From the NCBI RefSeq assembly GCF_039555335.1, contig NC_092646.1, forward strand, positions 22,194,258-22,258,257: 64,000 nt of DNA, read 5' to 3'. This DNA is from Amphiura filiformis. Taxonomy: Eukaryota > Echinodermata > Ophiuroidea > Amphilepidida > Amphiuridae. This document shows, piece after piece, positions 48,573-57,502 of this stretch. Positions within the stretch are counted from its first letter, which is position 1. Every line of letters begins with the position of its first letter. The notes under the pieces are model-generated. The model had not been told where the DNA came from. It saw nothing but the letters and a program-made list of their open reading frames with translations, and searched no databases. The translations under genes were made by a program, and so were the position numbers.

Positions 48573-49230
48573 CAGCAAACACAAAACGTTTTCGACATCA
48601 TTCGCAAAAGGTTATAAAAGGTTGTCAGAAAACGTTTAAATGTCGGGTTATATAAAGGGTATATATTAAGGGTATAATAATATAATCTACTGCTCAGCAA
48701 ACACAAAATGTTTTACAGAAAACGTTTAAATGTCGGGTTATATAAAGGGTATAAAAGCGTTTTAATAACATTCCAAAAACATTTTTGAAAACTTGATACA
48801 AAATATTCTGAACAGAATGTTATCAGGGGGTTGAAAATATATTTTGCGAAAAATGTTTACCCAAAATATTTGCAATAACGTTTTAAAATCGTTTTCATGA
48901 CCTTTACATAACCCGACATTTAAATGTTATTAACACGTTTTGATAAAAACATTTTAAGAACATTTCTGTCTTTGCTGGGTGCAAATATTTTAACATAATG
49001 TTATTAAGTGTTGACAAAATATTTGGCAACAATGTTTGCAAATATAGTTTACAATAGCATTTTGAAAACATTTTAAAAATATTGTTGTAGTGTGTTTTCA
49101 TACAAAACGTTTTAAAACGTTTTCATGACCTTTATATAACCCGACATTTTAATGTTATTAAAACGTTTTATTTAAACCAAAAGCCAAAATATAACTTATA
49201 TAAAACGTTTTAAAATTTTTGTGTTTGCTG
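48573..49230. mobile_element. MITE with CAGCAAACACAAAACGTTTT ends
   Basis: The left end mirrors the right end AAAATTTTTGTGTTTGCTG. Inner words (AAACGTTTTAAAACG, GACATTTAAATG) recur in both directions, and a second copy of the terminal word is nested at 48693. It begins about 120 nt after the coiled-coil stop, so it may supply the transcript's 3' end. Confidence 0.8.
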
Positions 49231-49402
49231 CCCCCCCCCCCCCCTTCCCCCTGGCTATGCAGCTGCACATTACCATAGCAATAAGCAAATCGTTTCTTTT
49301 ATACGTTTTGCTATTGGGTTAATATTAATAATAATTGGGGTTTTGCTATTGGGTTAATAATCATTGGGGTTTCTTTCAAAATGTCTGTCGGAATGCATTA
49401 TA

Positions 49403-51156
49403 CAGTCTAAACGCAGGACAACCGATCTTTTGTTCTGCTTAGTCGCGCTAAAAGTCGATCGATACATGTTAAAATCAACACAATTCCGAGATACACCTTT
49501 TTGCTATGAAATTTATTTTCTCGGTCAAATATAAAGCAAAATTTTTTTTTTCTTCAGTCATGTCAAATAAAAACATAGTGCTTGGATGAACATTTTTTTT
49601 AAAAATCCTGGTGTTAAAATTAAGCATCAAATTGTGTCTTTTAGTGTGATATTTTTGATTTTTATAGGCCTTTAGTTCGCCCGTGAGCTTTTTACAGAAT
49701 TCATTTTTAGCGTCTCAAACTAATATAGTTTGCTAAAGAAAGATATTTCCCACCTCTGTAAAGCACATCGTGTGGGTCTATATATTATAGTTTTGTCAGA
49801 ATTTCCGTTTTTATTTTACCCTTTTCCCTTTATGCTCCGAAAATGTCAAACTTAGTACTTTACCTCGAGAGCAACCAGCAAAAATAATCGATATTTCAAT
49901 TGTTGTCAACCCAGGTCCCTTTTCCATTGAAAACCAGGATTGCCTGACCAGCGATTTGGTAGCCCAAATCCCCAATTCTGGTAAATGAGGTGGATTTTGG
50001 AAATTTGCTCCCGTGATAGCCTGCAATTTCAATTTATAGGGGCTATGGATTCCATGATTATGAAAACCATTTTGTCTGTTTGTTTGTTTGTTTGTTTATT
50101 TATTTACCTAGGATGAGGTCCATGGGAAAATCCACTGTCCAAACCTAGAAAAATTCGCGTGTTATTAGAGGGGATTTTAATTTTCTGTCCCTCCTATCTC
50201 CAGGTGAATTTTGAATGACCCCCCCCCATCGCGGGTTGGCATTTTCATTACACCCTTCAGACTTGCGTTCGGGTTTGTGTAGGCCTATTTGTCATAATTT
50301 AGCGCTATAGGACCTACTTTCTAAATGTATAGCTATAGCCGTGCTATATAAATATTATAAGGTACCGGTATGTAATATTATGTAGGCCTATGGGGGTGGG
50401 GTGGGTACTCAACACATTTTAACCATGACTTACAATGCAAGGCTCATTGTTACCATAAATGATTTTTCCTTTAGGTCATTATAATAGGTTGTTATAAACT
50501 TCCGTATTTAACCTTGTATTGTTTTGGCTGCTTCATTATGACTTTCGGTGGGTTTAAGCAATTTCAAACAAACAAAAAACAAAAGGCACTATACCGAAAC
50601 GCTAGGTAATTTCTTTGCTATATTGAAGTTCTGGCAAAACTGTATCCAGGCCGGGCACCCAGAGATATCGATCCACAATGCTAGTATTTCACTCGTGGAT
50701 TTTAAATTTATTTTCAGCTGGTAGTCAAAAATTATGACAAAACTATGATATATCGCTCACGGTGATGTGCGTTAGAAAGTTGGGAAAAATCCTTCTTTAG
50801 CGAACTATATTACTTTGAAAAGCTAAAAGGTTGATCCAAAAAAAAGGCTCACGGGCAGAGTTGAAGCCTATCAAAATCGAAAATCTTACACTAAATGACT
50901 GAATTTCACGACTAAGTTTAACACTAAGATTTGAAAAAAAAATACAGTATCAAGCATTACAGTTTTTCCTGACATTTACTGAAAAAATGAAAATTATTGC
51001 TTTTCATTTGGCCGAGAAAAAAAATTTTACACTGAAAAGGTGTAACTCAAAATTTTGTTCATTTGAATACCAAATTCGATCGTTTGTATTGCCTTATTAA
51101 ATGACTGAGTGAGCCTTGCAGAACAATAACAATCGGTTGTCCAGCGTTTAGACTGT
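49403..51156. mobile_element. 1.75-kb mariner-like fold-back element
   Basis: CAGTCTAAACGCAGGACAAC on the left mirrors GTTGTCCAGCGTTTAGACTG on the right. Arms match for several hundred bp (TTCTCGGTCAAAT, GCCCGTGAGC, TTTTAGTGTGATATTTTTGA). TA flanks both ends (49401-49402, 51157-51158). CAGT ends with TA target sites are typical of the Tc1/mariner group. No transposase frame is present in the centre. Confidence 0.8.
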
Positions 51157-51829
51157 ATACTTTATAGAACGATGAATTTGATTATGACCGGGGATTATGA
51201 CTTTGATTTCAGGCAACATAATCTATAGTTGCTATGTTTCAAAATGTATTATTATGTCACCGCAATATCAATATCTATTGAATTATCGGAGGATTCTGGG
51301 CGTCGTGCACGTTCAATAATATTCCTAGGTGTCATTGAACTATTGCATTTGAATTTATTGATATTTTCTAATTATTTTTTCAAGATCATCGGATACAGGC
51401 TATATCAAAATGATTGGTATCCCTCAGTTTAGAAGGTTATTGAAAAGAAAGCTTCATATGAAATGCTATTTTGGATCCTCTTGAAATGAAATTTATATAA
51501 TGTTGCATTCTTATCCATATAATACAACCGTGACTGATGGGTACCAATCGTTTTGATATGATATAATACAGTGGACCTCTGCCAGGAAAACTTTTTTTAT
51601 CAATTTTTTTATTTAAGATTACGAAGGGTTAGACCCCTTATACGTTCCCGGGATACGTTCCACAAAAAGTAATTCATGCTGACTAATAAACTTTTTTATC
51701 AGCATTAACATTTTACCAAAGTATTTTAATATTTTAAAATACTATAAAAACATTATTTTAAAATCATCATCATGTTTATTAAACAATTCTGCAAAGAAAA
51801 CTATATAACACAGAAAACTTTTCTATGTC

Positions 51830-52870
51830 ACAGATGGGTCACTTGACTCATTTGCAGTGAGTAATTTCATTTGAAACGCCTAACTAGGTCAAATAACACG
51901 CGTACACGGTAACCAAGAGCAATGACTCACATATAATGAGTCATTGCAATGTTCCCCAGTTGCATTGACCCACGTATGGTGAGTAAATGTACCTGTATAT
52001 ACTTTACATGAGTCAATTGACCCGGTGTAAAAATATAATGAGTCGGTTCCGATATTTGACTTGCTTAAAAAAAAGCAAATGGGTCCAGTCCGAATTTGAA
52101 AGCGAGGCTAAATTTCCGCCATTATGTTTTGTGTGTTTAATTGGCTGCAGTCGGTGTGGGTGATTACGAACATCAAAATCATCATTTTCTTCAAGAATGT
52201 TCTCACTTTTGGGTGTTCAATATAGACCAGCAAGATAGAGCTTTGTGTTTATTATACAGCTGAACTACAAATATCAGTACGCTTCCTCAAGTGGAAACCG
52301 AGTTAAGTTTACTGTACGCTTACAATGATACAACATAGTTTACTGTGGTATTATAGGGTCAGATGTCATTAAACTCTGAACTGGCATGCCAGTGATTGAA
52401 GAAATAGAAATTCTGGTGTCTGCAATCACCGCGACTGCATTCAAGTTGACCAAACACGCAAAACAAAAATAGCGGAGGATCACGTAATGTGAAAAACTGG
52501 AAAATTTTGGCGGAAATGAGGCTGAAACACATAACACGTATGTGAGTATTCATGTGTCCGCCTTGTGACCCCTTTTCGATTTTGTGAGTCAAATGACACA
52601 CTTGAAGTGAGTCAATCAACTCATTTAGTGGGTCAAATATGTCATGTGACCCACTCAAGGTGGGTCAAGCCGTGACACAATGATCCACTAAGTATGTCAC
52701 ATGACTCACTGACCACTAAATGAGTTGGTTGACTCACTTCAAGTCTATCTTTGACTCACTTGAACCACTAAATGAGTTGGTTGACTCATTTCAAGTGTCA
52801 TTTGACTCACATAAATAATCGTAAAGGGGGTCACCAGGCGGACAAAATGAATTTTCACTTAGATGAGTCA
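51830..52870. repeat. Fold-back repeat dense in TGACTCA words
   Basis: At least a dozen TGACTCA or TGAGTCA heptamers, plus TGACCCA variants, lie in two blocks (51830-52045 and 52570-52870). Between them, inverted matching sequence (CTAAATTTCCGCC, TGCAGTCGG; inverse near 52420-52530) shows a fold-back structure. TGA(G/C)TCA is the consensus of AP-1 factors, but here it may simply be the repeat word. Confidence 0.7.
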
Positions 52871-52904
52871 CATGACCCACATGACCTATCTGAATGGTCA
52901 TTGA

Positions 52905-53090
52905 CATTTATGTGGCATCCGATATTGATTACCGATCATAATCAATTAAAATCTATTTTACAAAATAAAAAGTGTACGATTTAAGACCTTGTTCAGACAA
53001 TCACTAGCCCTATATACATAATTTTGATACAAAAATATACGAAATCTCGGCATCCGTACAGCTATCAAATTGTCTCCGCACTGCATTGTA
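52905..53090 (-). repeat. Inverted partner of the repeat at 46550-46735
   Basis: GATCATAATCAATTAAAATC and the flanking words match 46550-46735 on the other strand over about 180 bp. Confidence 0.75.
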
Positions 53091-53431
53091 TACAGGCTAT
53101 ATCAAAATGATTGGTACCTACATGTATCAACATTGGATACTTCCTGGGCCTCAAGGAAGAACAGATGATGAATTGTCTTTTCAACTGATTGAGTGTCCCA
53201 GGTTAAAGAAGAAATAAAACAAACAAACAAACTCATGAAATGTCCAGAATGTATAGTTTATACAATAATCTAGTGAAGAAACTGATGGTGCCCTTGGAAA
53301 TTAAGTTTTGCAGAGTGGTCAAAATTCAAAATTGTTCAAATTGTGTTAAAACCAATACCAAAGTATTCTTCTGGTAATAACGATTCAGGAAATGTATAGT
53401 AAATTTGATCCATCTGCGGCTTATCAGTCTA

Positions 53432-53639
53432 CAGTCTGTCCACTTAGAAGTACAAACCAAATCTGTGGCATCGGGGGTCGATGCTTTGCGTCACACGCGA
53501 GCGTGACGCGACGCGTAAAGAGCGTGGTGCACAAATCGCGCAGCAGTTGGCGCACCAAAGAAGCATTGCGCTGAAATAATTATTCTCATACCTCCAATAT
53601 CCGAGGTCTATTTACTTTGTACTTCTATGTGGACAGACT
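53432..53639. mobile_element. Short MITE with CpG-rich core
   Basis: CAGTCTGTCCACTTAGAAGT on the left mirrors ACTTCTATGTGGACAGACT on the right; TA borders the left side. The core (GCGTCACACGCGAGCGTGAC) is far richer in CpG than the surroundings. Confidence 0.7.
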
Positions 53640-54202
53640 ATGGGTTATTGGTAAAAGGTCGCAGGTCAACATTTGGGATCCACGTGGGTCAAAACTTTCC
53701 TCCAATTTTGATGAAAATAGTCGAAAAAGAATCACTTGTATTGATATAGCAATCCAAACAAAGAATAGTTTGCACTATCTAGGATATTTAGTTACCAAGG
53801 AAGCGCAGCAAAATAGGTCACAATCAATAGAGCATAATGGGTTCTGGCCCTTTTCGCTGCGTTACCTGCATACAAGATATGGTGCGGTTTTGGATTATTA
53901 TAAAAGACAAACAATTTGAGACCATTTTATCAATATCGGAGGATATTTTCTATTTTGACCTGTATGCCCAAATGTTGACCTTCCATCTTTTCGCAAATAA
54001 CTCCAGACTGCCATGTCGTAGATATGTCAAAGTATACATTTTCTTAACCCTTCTTGTGACAGGAATATTTTAGAATAGGTTTTAACCAAATCTGAACAAT
54101 TCTTCGTAAACTTGACCTATATATATCTCGGAATGACCAAGGGTGTACCTTGTCTAAGATTGACTAATGCTAAATCTTTAAGTTGTGACAAATTTGCAAG
54201 TA

Positions 54203-55499
54203 CGAGGGTCATTCAAAAAATTCTACCTTCATCGTCACATCTATGTTACTCTTAAATCTTGGCTACAAAATAAAAACTTGTTTGATGAAAATGTGATTTT
54301 GAGTTGTTTGGAGATATGTTGGTGAAAGCTAATACAGATTTGGTACGTCGGAAACGGTTACAAACTTAACCCAAAAGTGTAACAAGCATCATATTGTAGC
54401 TTTGGATAAATAAAATGTTTTTAAGATGCGGTTGTCCAACTGCTCACTCACAGGGTTCGCAGGTTTTTGCCGCAGGTGGAAAAAACCGCGGTTTTAACCA
54501 CTTGGCAAAAACAGTTTTTGCCAGTTTTTGCCGGCAAAAATGGCAAAAACTAAAAAAGTGATTTATACTTCAGTTTTTTCATCTCAAAACAAATAATTAA
54601 ATTACAAAAACAAGTTCCCGAGTGTAACAAGGCCAGATTTTGTAATTATAAGCAATATATTAAGAAATTAAAGGCATGCGTTTTCATTGCTCAAGGCAGT
54701 TAACCGAAATGTGGCATGTATCAAATTCAAAACTTTTTCATTTTAAGGACTTAATGAGACAAAAAATATGTTGAATGATTCGTTAAAAGTTGTGTGTTAC
54801 TCTTTATGAGCTTTCTGTGTCACTTTTTATTATTTGAGTGACTATATGTGAGTTTTTGCCAGTTTTTGCCATTTTTGCCGGTTTAAACCAGGCAAAAACT
54901 GGCAAAAACAGTTTTTGCCAGGTTTTTGCCACTTTGCCGGCAAAAACAGGTTTTTGCCGGCAAAAACCGAACCCTGCTCACTCAGAATTAATATTTTGTG
55001 ACTATTTAAAATAAAACGCGTTTTATAGAAGAAAACATCGAAGGCTTCAACAGACATGTTAGTGAAATTTGCAAGATTACAAATGGACTACTTTTAAGGG
55101 TAATTCGTAATTACGTCTTTATTTTAAGTAGTGGAGAAATATGATGAGCAGTTTGTTAATAAACCTTAACAAAATACAATAAATGTGCATGCGACTTAAC
55201 GGACTTATTTTATTTTAGCTTATAACCCAATTAATACGATTTGAAAAGTGCTCACCCGATCGAAGTAAGGCAACCTTTACATGCTTTATAATCAATATTA
55301 TGCTTTCTTTTTCTGACCGTTTCCGAAGTACCAAATCTGCATTCGCTTTAACCAACACATCTTAACAACCAAACATTACATTTTAATCAAATAACTTTTA
55401 TTTTGTAGCCAAGATATAAAAGTATAATCATGGGTAATTTAACTTCCATAAGATAACAGAGATGTGACGATAGAGGTAGAACTTTTTGAATGACCCTCG
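54203..55499. mobile_element. Mariner-like element with CGAGGGTCATTC ends, carrying a nested insert
   Basis: CGAGGGTCATTCAAAAAATT on the left mirrors TTTTTGAATGACCCTCG on the right, with TA on both sides. Long arms match (TCTTGGCTACAAAATAAAA; TTTGGTACGTCGGAAACGGT). The hAT-like element at 54451-54976 lies inside. It ends 200 nt beyond the stop of the minus-strand coiled-coil gene and may contain its polyadenylation signal (AATAAA on the minus strand near 55400). Confidence 0.8.
54451..54976. mobile_element. hAT-like element with TTTTTGCC words and 8-bp target duplication
   Basis: CAGGGTTCG at the left mirrors CGAACCCTG at the right; CTCACTCA flanks both sides (54443-54450, 54977-54984). Near each end GGCAAAAAC and GTTTTTGCC recur in both orientations more than ten times. 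The interior is AT-rich and noncoding. Confidence 0.9.
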
Positions 55500-55699
55500 T
55501 ATAGACTGTTGTCCGGAAGTGTATCTCTTTGAAGGAAACGTGCGTTATCATATTCTTTCTTCCGAATTGCCATTGATTGCTTATGGCGAATGTGGACGCA
55601 CCGGGTACGCACCTAGTGATAATTATTCTAATTACATACTTTCTGAACATACCGAACTTTTTTTCGTATATCTGGCCTCAAATGAGCTTGGATTCATCA

Positions 55700-57022
55700 T
55701 CATATTATGACATCATCCTTCCTTCCATTTCTTTTCAAGAAGTCGTCAAGTTTGGACATAATCATATTGTTTTGTCTATTCTGATTAACTTTACTCAAAT
55801 ACAACAATGTCTTTTGCCCTTCTTCTTTCGTCAACGTCGGCGTCATGGAGACTTTTTTCAGTGTCTGTAAAATATTTTTATTAGCACTTTCATCTGGAAT
55901 CAAAGTTGGCATTCGATAAGCTGGGACTGAATTTGCACCAAAAGAAGTCAGCGGTCGTTGAGTTGCAGAATTATTCACCTTGAGGTTAAGATTCAGAAAT
56001 GCTGCGCGAGGAGACATTTTGGCGCGGAATTTTCTTTGTTTGCGACAAATTTCGGCTCGGGATGTCATGCACAATGGACGCTCGCCCGGTGGAAGGTTGT
56101 GAAAACATTTCGCGTGGTGTTCGTGGTGAACTGCACCTATCGGAGTGTTAGGTCGCTGGTTGGGAATTTTTACCTTCTCAATTTTAACAACTTCTGCTTC
56201 AATAGGTTTGTCTTCAAAATATTCCATCGATCTTTGTAAAAGACTCCTGCCTGGGCGATAAGCTTGAAGTCTTTTCATAACCTTGTCATCTGGAAGCGAC
56301 ATGCGTCTCTGTTGATGTGAAGGCGTTGTCACGCGGTCACTTGTCTCCCTCGCTAGTCTAGTGTTAGTTGTTCCATTCCGGCGAATGTTCTGAAGTATTT
56401 CTTCTTCCATTGGATCTATGCTTACTTCTGCCTCATTCGCATGTTTTGAAAATGAAGATATCGACACCTCTGGATGAAACTTTTCCGCTGAATCACCACT
56501 TCTGTGTTTCTCATCCATCCCACCGCTGCCACCACCAACAGATGGCACAGACGATGAATCATGTTCTCCAAAATCTCCCCAAGCTCCCACCGTAGGCACA
56601 ATAGACTCGTCATCTTCATCTTCACTTCCATCATTGCTCTTCTCCCGATTCTTTGTCAATTCATTCGATTCTTGTGATATTTGCAAACTGCCCAGACGCT
56701 TAGTAATTTCAGATGGCATTACGGGTAGACTCATCCTTCTGGACATCGCGCATTTCTTTTGAGTCCTACGATTGTCATCCTCGCAAAGGTCTGCAACAGG
56801 TACGGTCAATTGACCATCTTGTAGCGACTTGAGGTCCTTGATATATTCCTTCTGCTGTTGTTTGATTGTACTGATAACAAATGATTGTTCTTTGTTTAGA
56901 GCAGATATGTTGACTTGATTCACGCGACGCAGATGGATGAAGTTGCTACGTAATTTTTGTTCACTGCGGATAGGACGCTTCCAGTTCTTATGTTTTTCTT
57001 GTTTTGCTGGTCGCGGCATCAT
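55700..57022 (-). CDS. Coiled-coil, Ser/Asp-rich protein (second of a convergent pair)
   Basis: 440 residues in one exon. The first of two Met codons (57020-57022) is chosen; an in-frame TAG lies 36 nt upstream and an acceptor (TTTCTTTCAG) before that. Residues about 17-70 are a charged helical region (EQSFVISTIKQQQKEYIKDL). Two RRMSLP boxes, each followed by (I/V)xKRL (residues 95-110 and 229-242), form an internal repeat and are possible basophilic-kinase sites. Between them lies a Ser/Asp/Glu run with PTVGAW. A Cys/His-containing stretch (HHAKCFHNLPPGERPLC) precedes the C-terminal helix MSKLDDFLKR. No membrane helix. Family unknown; the layout mirrors the protein at 47392-48453. Confidence 0.8.
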   Translation of the reverse strand: MMPRPAKQEKHKNWKRPIRSEQKLRSNFIHLRRVNQVNISALNKEQSFVISTIKQQQKEYIKDLKSLQDGQLTVPVADLCEDDNRRTQKKCAMSRRMSLPVMPSEITKRLGSLQISQESNELTKNREKSNDGSEDEDDESIVPTVGAWGDFGEHDSSSVPSVGGGSGGMDEKHRSGDSAEKFHPEVSISSFSKHANEAEVSIDPMEEEILQNIRRNGTTNTRLARETSDRVTTPSHQQRRMSLPDDKVMKRLQAYRPGRSLLQRSMEYFEDKPIEAEVVKIEKVKIPNQRPNTPIGAVHHEHHAKCFHNLPPGERPLCMTSRAEICRKQRKFRAKMSPRAAFLNLNLKVNNSATQRPLTSFGANSVPAYRMPTLIPDESANKNILQTLKKVSMTPTLTKEEGQKTLLYLSKVNQNRQNNMIMSKLDDFLKRNGRKDDVII

Positions 57023-57502
57023 AACAGTAGTCCCGGGGTATATGTAGTAGCACTAAATTTTTAATCGTGCCCTGAAAGAAACAAAAATGTAGTTTTCTTA
57101 AATACGGTTACGAAAGTACAATTGAATCAAATTTGAATTGTATATAAATCAAGCAGAGTGGACAATGCTAATGTAGTTTTTCGGTATAATTATTACATTT
57201 TGTTGCAAACACCACAGGTTGCGAACTCATATAAAGTCTTCAGTTGGAAAATGGTGGACTCATGCAGGATGGTGCCTGTTCTCCGAAGCGGAGCAAGACT
57301 CGTGTCCATGGTGTCCGGGTGCTGATTACATTTCAGGGGATATGACATTGGTAGCTATTGGCAGACCTGCAGAGGGGCAATTAGCATGACCCGGATATGC
57401 AACTTTGACCTGAAAAACCCCAAATCTGCACATTTTTTTCAGTTCCCTACCTAACGTCCCGATTACGTTTGCGAGTAATTAGAGCTATCGTAGATATTTT
57501 TA

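Noticed and set aside
51845-52865. Enhancer made of AP-1 sites
   Set aside because: Kept only as a possibility in the findings. The heptamers are the repeat word of a fold-back element, so function cannot be claimed.
57230-57420. Possible exon after a CAG near 57220
   Set aside because: A short open stretch exists on the plus strand, but no donor, domain or partner exon fits, and it lies antisense within the leader intron of another gene.
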